Source: Cymbidium sinense
Taxonomy: Eukaryota > Streptophyta > Magnoliopsida > Asparagales > Orchidaceae
DNA length: 64,000 nucleotides
Reading direction: 5' to 3'
Assembly (NCBI GenBank): GCA_021442155.1
Contig: CM038232.1
Location: 65,887,555 to 65,951,554 of the forward strand
Shown in pieces: positions 22,730 through 35,925 of the stretch (within the stretch, counting starts at the first letter, position 1; each line of letters opens with the position of its first letter). The position numbers and the translations under genes were made by a program. The notes under the pieces are model-generated. The model saw nothing but the letters and a program-made list of their open reading frames with translations. It was not told the origin of the DNA and searched no databases.

Positions 22730-24372
22730 GTTTTGATTACATCTTTTGATTTAATCCTAAGTTTAGATAAACTCTAAATAAACCTATTAAAAAAGAAAGG
22801 TATTTTAAGATTAAATAAAATGAACCAAAATTTACATAACACGCATTACTTCATTTCTTTCCCAACATATATAGCATGCATATGGATGGACCTTAAGCAT
22901 ATCTATATATACAAATGAGAGTATTAGACATACATTATGATGCATGCTAAGTAATCCATTTAAGGGAATTTAGAAGTTGAATATGCATGATTTTTCTTAA
23001 GTAGAATGGGTTTTTCTTATCCAAATTTTGACATACACACATGAAAGTAAGAAAGGCATAAGTGAGTACAGTGCCATTATTAACCAGAGGTGTAAGGTAC
23101 AAGACCTACTTAGGGCTATTTAAAGCCTCGCAAACCCGGAGTTGTCCAGACTAATATACCACTTTTCTTAAATACAAACATATGTATAAAAGAAATGAAA
23201 TAGAAAAGGAGAATGCAAAAATTGTTTAATCGCTTCATTTTATTTTATGAAATTTATGTATGTTAGTATAGGTAACCCTTCTTAGGTGATATCATATGGA
23301 TGAATAGGATATGTAATTAAGTAAGTGTTGGGTTCTTTTCAAATGAACCCTACATCTTGTTAACTCCTATTCAAAACTATACCAACATAAGGAAGAAAAG
23401 AAACCTATGCTAAGCATACATTTATAATCTATCACATGGAAACTCATAATTAAAATATAAGTAGCATACTTTCAGATTTGGTATTTGATTTATGTATTTT
23501 GAAAATAATTTGGATTTAGTAGTGATAATAGCCACTCATATTTCTACTTTAGCCAACACATACAAATTTGACATAAAGTAAACAATTTTATTTAAAATTG
23601 AAATTTGAAAAATAAGAAGTTAACTTGTTGGGGGAAAGATTCAAAGTAATGAATGCGTGTAAGCAAGTTCACTTCCCTTAAATCCTAAAGACATTCTTAT
23701 GGAATCAGAAAGTTTAAAATAAATCAAAGTGAATGTAAAGTGATTTTTGTTTAGTTTGAAGTTTGATTTAATTTTGAAAAGGTGAGATGAGTTTGCTGTT
23801 CCTAACCCATTCCCACATGTGTTTGATATTTTAGTTTAATTTTTAGATAATTAGATCTATTTTTATGCATTGATTAAGTTAAGGCATGAATTAAGTAACT
23901 TAATTAACCCTTACCTATACCACCTTAGAAGAATTAACCAAATAATTATGAGCCAATGAGATGACATAAAACTCACAAGAAATTTAAATTTGCAATGCAC
24001 CTAATAAGGAAAAGGCCTAATGCAATTTTGCTCCTAATTAAAAGTTAGTTAAGCTAAGGGGTTTAGCTTAAGTAATTTCAAAACACTCTTTTATACTAAT
24101 AAATTGGGTTTTTATTTTCTTAACTGAACTTATGCTATTAAACACCTAAGCTTCTACCCAAAGTAGATTAATTCAGTTATGAAACTTTTTAGAATTTTTA
24201 GAAATTAATTAAGTTAATAATTAATAAATTAACCCTTAATTAAGTGGAGATTAAAGAGAGAAGTGGGTATGACCACTAAGTCCCCTTGAGCTTTTAGGAA
24301 TGCCTCAAGTGGATATGAAAAGGGTATGACCAAATTATCCATAGATTAAGCCAAAATTTATTCTATGGCCTA
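22730..24372. other. Unit 2 non-coding spacer
   Basis: The counterpart of 5838-7463. Differs from it by scattered indels, e.g. around 23080-23130. Confidence 0.5.
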
Positions 24373-26470
24373 GGGGTAGAATGGTCAATTTGATGTTTTT
24401 CGACTTTGGATATGTTGGGTATGTGGAGAAACTAGGTTTGGCCAAGTTTCATGAAATTTGGAATTTATTTGATAGGGTTTGGCTTATGTTGACCCATTTA
24501 GGTCAAAATGGGTCAACTTGGGGTCAAGTTGACTAGTATGTCAAATTGGGTCAAACCAAGGGTTGGGACAAGTTCATATGACCATTTGAAATATTTTGGT
24601 AGCTTTGGTTTGATTCAAATTGATATAGTTTTGGCTCATATGACTTCATTTAGGTCAAATGGGTCAAGTTGACCTATTTAACCCATTTGACCTACCTGAG
24701 GTAGGTCAATGGTAGGTTAGGAGGTTAATCATATGAAGTGGATTGGTATCTTTGTTTCCAATCAATTTGAGTTAAGCTCAATTTTGGCTCAACATGACCC
24801 CTTTAGGTCATGTTGTTGGGTCTAAGTCAGTGGGCTCGGTTAGGTCTAGTAGGCCAATTGAGGCTTTGGTCAAGTTCTACAAGTGATTTGGAATGAACTT
24901 GACCCATTGGTTTTGATCAATTTAGCTTAGATCAAGTTTTGAAACATTTTGGCCCTTTAGGTCAAAATGGGTCAACTTGGGTCAAGTGGTCAATTGGGTT
25001 AGGTTAGGGTCAAATGTTGGCTTGGTCAAGTTCAAATATAAGTCATGAGTGAACTTAGATTAATGGTTTCAATCAATTTGACATATGGTAAAATTTGGCT
25101 ATGTTAGGTTTCATTTTAGGCTAAGTGTCGACTTGGTTTGACCCAATTTGATTGATTGATCATCCAATGATGATTGTTGATCATGATGAGAGGGATATAT
25201 GAGTTTGGTTCAATCCAATTTGGTTAGGATTAGAATTTGGCTCATAAGGGTACTTTAGATCACTTTGGGTTAAGTGAGCCTAAGTGGGTCAAATGGTTTG
25301 GTTAAAGCTTGATTTGAAGTTGGTTGATCTTTTATATGGACTCATGATTGAAATATAAATCCATTTACAGGTGGTTTGAAGTCAAATGGGTTTTGATCCA
25401 TTTGACAATTTCATATTCAAAGGAAGAACATGAAGGAGTTTTGGGTTTGATTTTTGAACTAGGTTTTGATTGTTTGATTGAAGTTTGGATTTATATATGA
25501 GCTCATGATTGTAGAGTTGATTGAATCATGAGAGAAAATTAAGAGTTTGGGTTGATTTGAAATTGTTTTGGCTAAGTTCAAGATTTTGACTTGAAAGACT
25601 TAGATTGGATTTTGAGTTGATTTGAGTTTGATTTTGGAATTGGTTTTGATTGTTTGAATTTATATTTCATTTATATATATGAATATAAATTGATCATGCA
25701 AAAATTTCAAGGATTTGAAATGGTTTAATCATGATTTGGGCTAAGTCCATTAAGAAGGATTTAAGAGACTTAAGAAAATTTTGGAGTTTGGAGTTTGAAT
25801 TTTTGAATTTGGTTTGATTGATTTATATTTACATTTCATTAATATATGTGAATATAAATGAGAATGTAAATGAGTTTTGAGAAAATCTTATTAGTTTGAA
25901 TAGGTTTGTTCAAGATTTAGGCTAAGTCCATTAATGGAAAATCAAAGGACTTAGGAAATTTTTAAATTGGAAATTTAATTTGAGGACTTGATTTGAATTT
26001 ATATTTTATTTATATATGTGAATATAAATGAGAATATAAATGAAATATGAGAAAATCCTTAAAGATTTGAATCGGTTTTGATCATTATTTTGGTTAAGTC
26101 CTTAAGGGAAGGTTAAGGACTTAGGCAAAATTTGGACTTAGGAATTTTTTGATGGATTTTGGTCATGAGTTTCAATCATAGATTTCAATCATATGAAATT
26201 GATTTGAGTTTTGAGAAAATCAATTAAGACTGATTTGGAGTTCGACTTGAAGGAAGGAAGGTGAGGAATGGTTTAAGCTAAGGGTAGGAAATTTTCCTAA
26301 CACCCCTAAGGCATGACCTATTCCTATGGCTAACTCTTCTAAGTCTTCTAGTGCTAGGTTGAGTGTCCACCTAATCACTAAATGTTTCTTAAGACTAAGA
26401 AAATCTTAAATTATAAGAGAAGTTCTATGTCTAAGATGGAGGGGTTGAGAGCTCATTCTAAAAATGAGGT
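24373..26470 (+). repeat. TTGACC-rich block, unit 2 forward copy
   Basis: The counterpart of 7464-9565. With 19295-21110 it forms one arm of a large inverted pair flanking the hairpin series and spacer. Confidence 0.75.
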
Positions 26471-26499
26471 CAACACTTATGGATGTTGACTTTGGATTT

Positions 26500-27745
26500 T
26501 TCTAGTGGTGGTTTAAGAAGGGAGATATTTCATGAGGCTTATTATTTTGCATACATAATTCTCCCAAGGAGTAAGATGTATAATGATCTAAAACTAAAAT
26601 TTTTGTTGTCTAGGTTAAAGCGGAAGTGGTAAAGGTTGATTTGAGATGTTAAACATGTCAGATGGTAAAAAAAAGAGCATCAGAGACTTAGTAGTTTTTT
26701 ATAGCCATTATTTATCCTTGAGTGGAAATGGGAGGATGCCATTATAGATTTTATTATGGGTTCTTTTGAGGTCCAAACACGATCATGATGTAGTATGATT
26801 TGTGGCTAATCATTTATCAAAGTCAGCTTTTTTTTTTTCCTATAAGGTAGATAGATTCTATTAAGAAGTTGGCACATTCATGTATTCATGATATTGTCAT
26901 ATTACATGAAATATTGAAGTTTATTATTTCTGATCATGATGGTAGATTTACATTGAAGTTATGATGAGGTATTCATGAGATTCTGGGGACTAAGTTAAAT
27001 TTTTAGTATAGCACTCACCTATAGATAAATGATTAGTTTGAGAAGAGGACCATTTAAGTGTTGAAGGATTTAATATGATTATGCACACAAAAATTTGGAG
27101 GGAGCTAAAAGGATCATATATCTTTGATTGAGTTTGCATATAATAATAGCTTTTAATCAAGTAGTAGGAGATGCAAAACACCTTTATCTTAGATAGAGGT
27201 GAGAGAAGATTGATGGGACATGAGTTAGTAGATGATTGCATTAAGAAGATCGATTAAGCAAGGATAGGTCAAAAGCAACACAAGATATACAAAAAAAAGT
27301 ATTAAGATCCCAAGCATTGAACAATTGAATTTTAGGTGGGCGATTTTTTTTAATAGAAAGTTAGCTCTATGAATGGTGTGAGTAGATTTGACAAAGAAGA
27401 TTTATCAGGCCTTTTGAGGTGTTCAGTAGAGTTGGCCAATATGCTTACAGATTATTGTTACCCAGTCATATGTTAGAAGTGCATGATATCTTTCATGTAT
27501 CTATATTAAAAAAGTGAGTTGCTAATGTTGATCATGAAATTCTCGATGAGATTGAGATAAAACCTAATTTAGAGAGAAGCTTGAGTTTATTTTGGCATTT
27601 GACATGAAATAGTTGAAGAGCAGTTAGATCCCTATGGTCAAAGTTCAGTGGAAGCACATATCAAAAAAAAAAAAAATTGCTAAATTAAAAGAAGAGGTTG
27701 ATAAAAGATAATTATATCCAAATTTATTTGATAGCTAGCTAATTG
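26500..27745 (+). pseudogene. Ty3/gypsy integrase relic, unit 2
   Basis: The same relic as in unit 1. Here S-D-H-D-G-R-F-T-L-K stays in one frame (26930-26955), which unit 1 has lost. Extra T and missing bases break the following T-K-L-N-F-S segment at 26998-27012, and the G-E-R-R-L segment is shortened near 27200. Confidence 0.78.
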
Positions 27746-27770
27746 TGAATGTTGAGGATGAGATTTTTCT

Positions 27771-27780
27771 AAAGGGAGAA
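27771..27780 (+). other. Polypurine tract, unit 2
   Basis: aaagggagaa just before the LTR start. One base differs from unit 1 and is shared with unit 3. Confidence 0.6.
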
Positions 27781-27782
27781 TA

Positions 27783-28397
27783 TGATAATTGTTTCTACAT
27801 AAATTGAATGGACCTATAACTTGCATGTTTACTTTGTGTTCATTGATTTTCTCTGAGTTTTAGAATTAATTTTATATTTGTTTTATTCAGTAGAATTTTC
27901 ATAGTTTTGAATGGATAGAACATTTTGACATGTCAAAATTTAGCATATTATTTACATAAAATTTTAAAATGTGTTTTATGTTCAATTCATAAATTATCTT
28001 TACAACATTCTAAAGTACTCTTGATTTTATTTTAAGCATATTTTTATCTATTTTTATGAGCATCATAAAGATGAAAATAAAAGATTTGTATTTGATTTAT
28101 TTTCCTTAAGAAATTTGTACATATTTGTAAAAGTAGATTTTTTGAAATCATCTAGTGTCCATTTTAAAAGTCATTTTCAAATGTATGTTCTAGACATGAT
28201 GTTCTATTTATTGACTATTTTCATAATTTTTAAAGTCTTGTATTTCAATATATAAGAGAATTTATAAAAAAATTATAATTAAAATGTAACAATTTTAATA
28301 ATTAACCTTTGTTTCTTTTATACACACACATACATATATATTATAAATACCCAAACCCATTTTCTTGTTTTCTTCATTTCTTAAATAGAGAGCATTC

Positions 28398-28454
<57 letters not shown>

Positions 28455-29806
28455 TGGATTTGGAGGTCATTGAGCCGATTTCATTTGTCGATGAAGTTGG
28501 AAAAATTATCTAGCTCTCGATACTTCTATCTACCTAATTCAAAATTTATTTTCATCACTCTTGTATATAATTTTGGTATTTTATTGTGTTGGATTTTATT
28601 TAAACTCAGATCTATGAAGATTTATAAACTTATCATTGTGTACTTCTTGATATGTTTTAGAATGAATTAAAGAGGACATATTTACATTAAAAAGTTTTCA
28701 TTGAGTATTTTATGCTATATAATACTTTGTATATTATAGTGAGTATATTGAGCTTGATAAAATTTACTATAGAACAAAAGAACCTTCAAATTATTGTTTT
28801 GAACATTACATATAAATGGTTTTATAAATTAGGATTATTGACATATGCACATAAATTTACTTATAATTTCTACTATTAGTTTTTATTAACATTTACTAAT
28901 TTCTGTAACATATTTGATAATATTTATATATGCTGAAATTAGTAATATACTTTGACTATGTATCAAAATAAATATGCAAAAAGATCAAAAAGGTGGGGAA
29001 CTATAGGTGATTGGATGGATGTTTTTAGGTGTATTCTTGTATATTTATATGGGATTGTACACCAATAAAATTATCTATCTATGTGTTTTATATGCCTGAA
29101 TATATGTAAACTAGTAGATGTTTAAGTGGAAGTAGAGATATAAGAGAAAATAAAAAATATATAAACAAATGGAGGTATAAGTGGAAGTGGAAGTCTAAGG
29201 GGCAAAAAAAGAAACTATAAAATATTTTAAAAAATTTATTATTTTATATTATTTTACTTTATTTTTGATATCATGCTATTTACTCTATTGCTTGACATAT
29301 ATTTATGATTGACACTAATTCTTATACGATTACAAGATGATATTCTAGCAATTACTTATTCTTTTATCTTTTGTGTATTGAAAATTATAATAAATCTCGA
29401 GTTCCCTATTATGCTGTGGTTGCTTAGCCTTATTTTATTCACATATATTATTTCGGAAAGGGGCTTTATGTTAAGTGGAGGCTATTGGTTCTTGTTGAAA
29501 GTTTAAACTTAAAATTGTTAGTATTTTAGATATATTACTTTGACAGTCATGCATCGTGATATACATATTTTATTGGTAGAAAAATACACAGTAATTTTTG
29601 TGTATATTTTGTTTATTTATAGTTGTGATATGATCTATTATTGAATACTTATATTTTATGATATTTTAATGATAGTAATAGCTTGTGGTTTGTGAAATTG
29701 AAAAAAAAAATTTCCAATAGATCTTAGGTATTTAATCAAATGTTACAATCTTGACACGATGTGATCAATCTTAATATGATCATTTGCATTGGGTTGGGTT
29801 ATAACA
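27783..29806 (+). mobile_element. Ty3/gypsy 3' LTR, unit 2
   Basis: The counterpart of 10889-12895, with the same TGATAA start and TTATAACA end. The TATA element lies near 28334-28350. Confidence 0.6.
28399..28453 (+). repeat. (GA)n microsatellite, unit 2
   Basis: About 27 GA repeats, the longest of the three copies. Confidence 0.95.
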
Positions 29807-30323
29807 TAGAGTTATTCCATTTGAAGTCAGTGCTAATATAGCTAATATTTGTTAAATTACATGTTTGAAAAGTCTTCCATAGAATTAGAGGTAGACTAAA
29901 TGCCTCCAATTCTTTCATCAAAAGAAATAATGATATTGAAACCTCCAACTTATAAAGGTTTATTAACAAAAGTGAAAAATATTTAAGTTGCTTCTACTAG
30001 AAACATCTACCATACCTATTACATGCAACATAGACAAAGGATCTAAGAAACTTGCACAAAAAAAAATAAATTTGAGAATTTAAGACTTGACGATGATCAT
30101 CAACTATGGTGATCTAATGGCAAAAAATCCAAATCATGTTAATAATATTAGTATAAGAATTTCTAAAAGCTAAAAATCTAATAGTGAATTGTAGTTTAGT
30201 CATATTAACTAAATGTTCAATTATGGTCAATACTTTGATATTATTAATTTTGCAAAGATTTTTTGATTTAATTTTAGTCAGAGGACAACCTATACTCGAC
30301 ATTCCAAATAAAAGGTTAATCAT
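29807..30323 (-). pseudogene. L1-type LINE endonuclease relic, unit 2
   Basis: The first 69 codons (30114-30323) stay open here. They include the decayed N-terminal F-G-M-S-S-I-G, L-T-I-I-E with the catalytic Glu, and N-x-I-W-I-F-C-H. The G-G-D-F-N part downstream near 29940 is damaged by a small deletion. Ends at the LTR edge as in unit 1. Confidence 0.65.
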
Positions 30324-31959
30324 TAAGGAGAAATAACAGTGTTGGACTTAGAGATCTAGGTAGGGTAATGATAGTATTTTTGCCATGTCTACTTAATTTG
30401 ATAACACTTTAACTTCAACACATATATAATGTACATATTCAACCTCAAAAAGGAAAAATAAATATGTATTTTGTTTATTCATTAAATATGTTAATCAAAT
30501 TAGACTATAATGTTGATTTAAAAAACTATGTTCATATTTAACATAAAATTTTAAAAAAATAAATATGATAAATTTTAATTAAGTGTATACAACTTTAATA
30601 TAATTTGATGTTTTTGTCCCACCACAAAAGTATGAAAAACTGATGCCCTAAGACATTTTGCAGAGATTAAATTAATAGAGAAGTGGCCACAAAAAAAAGA
30701 AAAGAAAATTCTTATTAAATGTCCTCATCATTCAAATGTTGTCCTAAATTGTTTTTATTTTATGATTTATTTTATTGGGAAATGAATTTTAATTAAATGT
30801 GTCTTCTCTATTTTCTATCTTTAGCTTGCCCTTTTTAATCTCCATGCATAATTATCATTTTTTATTAATAATAATAATAATAATTTTATTTTAAAAATTC
30901 TGTTTTACTATTTTTTGTAATGATAAGGATTAGTAAATTTAAATAAGTTTTATCACATTAAATTACACAGTTTAAAACATGATAATAAATGTTGATCAAA
31001 GCTAACCAATAGCTTCTCCCTGGCAAAAAATAAATTAACACAATAATAAAATAAAATCAAAATCAAAATTTTATCTAAATTAAACACTCATGATTATCGT
31101 TCTTTTATATCACAAGATAAATCAACCTTCTTCTTGAGTGATAAAAATCACATGTTAGAGCCAGATATATTGTAAAATGTAAGATAAAGAACAGAAGATA
31201 TGAAGCACAAATGCACTCATATATGTGCTTATTTAACATAACATAAATGGAAAAAAAAATATTTAATCAGAGTTACACAGCTCTTAAAATCACTTGATTA
31301 TTTTTATCCCGTACAAAAGATAAGCAAGCCTAACAGATATATAATATTGAAGGTGATTAGATTTGATTGTATAAATGATTTTTTTATATATTTATACTAA
31401 TTAATTAATGGCGTGCCACTTATTTATCCTATAAGACTGAGAAGAAGCATTTATTAACACCTATATATTTCACAATTTCCCAAATATATTAATTTTTTTC
31501 GTTGCAATGATCTTTATGCCTTTATCAATGAGAAAGATGGAATTATCGCAGATGAATAAAATAAAAGAATTATTTGATTAATTATATGTAACACAAATCC
31601 TAAAGCAAAAAATAATTTTTTTTTTAAATTCATCAACAATTTTTTTAGCAATATATTCTGATTCAAGTTTAATGGGAGACTAATTATATTTCTGGCCAAA
31701 TTAAATAAAAATAAACTCTATCGTGCATCATATTTGATGCAAAGTAAGTGCTTAAACTTGTGTTTACAATCTTTTTTTTAAGCAAAATATAAATCATTAG
31801 TAAAAATGTTAATTATAAAAGGAGGCCAAATTGCCAAATAAGAGAGAATATTGAAAAGACAAATCATCCAAACTTCATACCCCAATTAGACACAATACAA
31901 AAAGATATAGATTTAGAAGATATTGAGTAATATGAGTGATTTTCTTCAATGAAGTGAAG
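30324..31959. other. AT-rich non-coding stretch, unit 2
   Basis: The counterpart of 13414-15288. It is shorter because block A is replaced by block B. Confidence 0.4.
31179..31286. repeat. Variable block B, unit 2
   Basis: About 108 bp starting gtaagataaagaacagaag, found at this site only in unit 2. A related sequence, gtaagaaaaagaacagaag, lies at 60028 beyond the array, on the far side of the inserted LINE. Confidence 0.65.
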
Positions 31960-32337
31960 TGTCATACCCCACTTATTAGATACTCTAAGTGGGGCTCACT
32001 ATTTTACACACTCTTAATTTAATACATTAAGTTCAACATTAACTTAAATTGAATCATAACTTAAAACTCATTCATAGATCATTCATTTTTTAAATTGAAA
32101 TCATTCAATGGTAGTAAATTAAACCTTGATCTTGAAATAAAACTTAAAGATTAAAACCTAGAAACCACTCACAACACTAGCCCAACAAACTTTAGATTAC
32201 TATGTCACCATTAGGCTTAGATTAGGATGATGTTTGGTTGTTGGGTATTACTTATTTCATATTTTGTGGTGTATTGTTCATTTGTTAAACTAGATGGTAG
32301 GTTGTTTGTCTGCTTATAGATTAAGTATTATGAAGAG

Positions 32338-32338
<1 letters not shown>

Positions 32339-32409
<71 letters not shown>

Positions 32410-32410
32410 T
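32339..32410 (+). repeat. (TTA)n microsatellite, unit 2
   Basis: About 24 TTA repeats. Confidence 0.95.
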
Positions 32411-33709
32411 TGTAGATTTAACAACATTTTATGCAAGGGTCATGTTTAGTGGAGAAACTCAAGTCATTTAAAAACAAATGAGTTTGCTTGCAAGTACTTG
32501 TTGTGTAAGTCCTTAAGCATGACCCACAAGGACATGAAGCTTGGTACTTGAGAATATGATGCTCCATATGTATTCTGGAAGAAGATACCAATAAAAGTGT
32601 GTCACATGTGATTCAGAGAATTTGAGATCTTAAGTATGTTCTCTATACATATACAATACATGATGCTCTTGCTTTAATGATTCTAATTAACATATTTTAT
32701 GCAAAAAAAGAATTTTGGTCTACGAGAGATAACAACAATATCAAAAGAAACTTTGAGATTAAAAGCATTACTCGTTTATGCGATATGTTTAAATATATTT
32801 GCAAATTTGGGTAGAGGCCTTTTTAGATTGGAGAGGAAGTGCATGATGGGCTATGTAAAACCTAAGCTTTTCTTGACTATGTTTAGAAAAGGGAGCAAAT
32901 AAAACAAAATTAGACATTTAACTATGGGGATATAGATAGTTCCTTATATATTGGAGGCTTTGTTCCTTATATTAAGTATAGAAGAAGACCAGTAAGTTTT
33001 AAATAATGTATGTTAAGAAAAATTTTATAAGCACCATTTATTTACTTTATGAGTTTGTTTACATAAATATGTGCTTGGAAGAGAACTAATAACTATAGAT
33101 CTACATAGAAGAGCACATCAATCAGCACCTGGTTGACTAATAGTGGGTTGACGTTAGGTCACAAAAAGATTATGTAAGCAAAATATTTACTTACTTTAAA
33201 TCTCTTTCTAGTTAACATTGTATTATATTTCAATTACATCACAATATTTTATAAGATGGGTACATGAGATTAAAGGCAGTACAGAATCAAAGTTTTGCAA
33301 ATGCAGGAAGTTTAAGTGGGTAATCTAAGCAATCAAAGTTTGAAGCTATTAGAGGAATAAAGAAATGATAGAATATATGACTTAGGTTCATAGAGTTTGG
33401 CTTACGAGCATGCCATTCTTCCTCTAGACAAAGCACTAATTCGGTTGACAATGTAGTTAGAAGACATGCTGCATTGGCTAAGAACATTGAGGCTCTCGCT
33501 TAGTTGAAAGCTCGCATAGTTGTTATGGAAGCTATAATGAAAAAGATAAATCAATATAGATGGACGTGTAAAGAGCTAGTGGTGGAAGACCAAGAGGTGG
33601 ATGACAAAGAGAAAATTGATAATGATTAATTTGTATTTGTATCAATTTAGTATTTTGATATGTTTTAAGAGTATTGAATAATTGTATGCAATGTTAAACT
33701 TCTTAAAAC

Positions 33710-33712
<3 letters not shown>

Positions 33713-33765
<53 letters not shown>
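33713..33765. repeat. (AT)n microsatellite, unit 2
   Basis: A pure AT run, the shortest of the three copies. Confidence 0.95.
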
Positions 33766-33767
<2 letters not shown>

Positions 33768-34559
33768 ATTTTTGTTAGTATATTTATTATGGTGTAGTGT
33801 TAGACATTTTGTCACTTTGTGGGAATTATTAATATTATATGTATAATTACGGGTATAAAAAGAGAGAATATATAAGAATCTAACAATCTTCCAATGGATT
33901 TTCCATTAATTAAATTGATAAGAGGAGCAATAAAAAAAATTCTACAGAAATTTTTTTGGCAAAAATTTTATCCAAAAATTCATTGGAAATTCTTTTCGAA
34001 GCTTTTTTTTGGCAGAATGTCTATTTTTAGATAGTTTTCTCAAATTCTTTTTTATTGGTAATTAAGTTGAGGTTTTCAATGAATTTTTCATTTAAAATCA
34101 GTCGGAAAAGATATTTTAGCTAATTTTTTTTGTCAGAATGCATTTTCAACTAAGGATTTATCAACGGACAATTTTCTACCTGAAATTCATTGATAATTGA
34201 AATTTTCAACAAAAAATGTGTTATTTAGACAAAAAATTCCGCTAGAAATTGAGTGTTTCTATAGTATCATTGGTTCTAAATTTGCATGTTTGAACTATAA
34301 TTTCTTGTATGCATGTACAGTTATTCCTACTAATCCCTATTTTATTGGTTTAGCTAGAATTATTTTTCTATTTTAAAATGTCATTTGTGTTAGAATTAGA
34401 TTATAACCTTTGGGATTTAGGATGAGTGGAGATGAACAACACGAACAAGTGATGTCCTAGGGTTCTTAAGGAGTGGTACCCTAAAGAAGGAGACCTACTA
34501 AGGAAGAAGAAGAAGACATGAAGAGTCCCATAGGTTAAATTTTATAGTCCTAAGTCAGG

Positions 34560-34571
34560 CTATATAAATGG
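34560..34571 (+). promoter_or_regulatory. TATA box of promoter-like segment, unit 2
   Basis: ctatataaatgg, 230 bp before the foldback repeat, as in unit 1. Confidence 0.4.
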
Positions 34572-34800
34572 TAGAGCTTAGTTGCTTATTTCTCATTTTC
34601 TTTTAAGGTACATAGTGAAACCCATCTACATGGGCCCATTGTTATATTAAATTGATGATTGTTTAATTGTTTACTTTGTATTGTGCATTGGACATGTATG
34701 CTTTTTTTAGGTTTCTTTCTTAACTGCAATTAAGTTAACCACTAATTGAACTAACTTCTGACATGTTTTAGAGAGCCATTAGTCTTAAAATTGTTGTTAG

Positions 34801-35840
34801 GGTCTCATAATTCCCACTAGCAGCACCTACTACGACTCTAAAGAAAAAAGAAAACACTAAAATTTTTCATTAAAATTTTTTTTTCTTTCCTTTCCTTTCA
34901 CCTGTGACTTTTTTTTATCCGAGGTGTGAGAGCAATGAACTACTCCTGAAACTTTTATTTCCAATTTGAAACCCCAACTAGACAGAAACCACAAGCCCAC
35001 CTCTCACAAGAGTTTACAAACAATCACTTCTTCTCCAGTCTTCCGCGCTTAACCCACTTCAATGTAGGCATAAAACCAATATATTTATTATAAAAGAGGA
35101 GAAAAGAAATCCCCTTTATATCGAGACTTCAAAATCAGGAACCTGAAAAATCGTAACTTTTTCACCCCTAAAGATCCTACGCATATAACATAGAAAAATT
35201 CTTAGAGAAAAAAAAATCCCTCTTCACCAGATCTTTAAAATTTCTCACAATTGGAAGCATTAAATCCTCATCCTAAGCTGATTTGATAACTCATACAAGA
35301 ACAAAAAATAGGAATGGATAGCTCCCTTACTCCACCTTCTACTGTTTCTCTCTCTTATTATTTGAAAGGAAGAGAGCATCCCAGGAGTAGTTCATTGCTC
35401 TAGTTGAGAGGGGATTTTTTTTCTAAAGATCTGGTGGAGAGGGGATATTTTTATAATATTTTTTCTATTTTATGAGCATAGGAGCTTTAGAGGCAAAAAA
35501 GCTATGATTTTTCAGGTTTCTAATTTTGAAGTCTCGATAGAAAGGAAATTTCTTCTTTCGTTTTTATAATAAATATTAGAGTTTCTGCCTACATTAGATT
35601 GGAGAAGAAGAGATTAACTCTGTGAGAGGTGGGCTTGTTGTTTCCCAGTCTTGTTCTGGGGTTTTAAATTGGAAATAAAAGCTTCTGGAGTTGTTCATTG
35701 TTCTCACCACTTGGTTAAAAGGGGACAGAAGTGAAAGGAAAAAAAAAAAAAAGAAATTTTAAAAGGACAAATTTCAATGTTTTCTTTTCTTTTTGATCCA
35801 TAGTGGGCAGTGGTGCTAGTGGGAAGATACTATGTGGACC
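34801..35840. repeat. Foldback inverted repeat, unit 2
   Basis: The counterpart of 18160-19217, with the same arm pairing. Small indels differ but pairing of the arms is retained. Confidence 0.75.
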
Positions 35841-35925
35841 ATAATAAAGCGCAGCTCTAAGACCAACGGCTTTCTGAAACGTGTCAGAAGCTGGTTCAAT
35901 TAGTGGTAAACATGACGACAATTTG

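Larger units (their letters stand above)
31960..34265 (+). mobile_element. CACTA (En/Spm) transposon relic, unit 2
   Basis: The counterpart of 15289-17624. The transposase-like debris spans about 32500-33628 and includes an open frame at 32699-32902. The subterminal region runs 33880-34265 and ends gtgtttctatagta. The stem-loop ccccactta/taagtgggg is intact. Confidence 0.45.
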
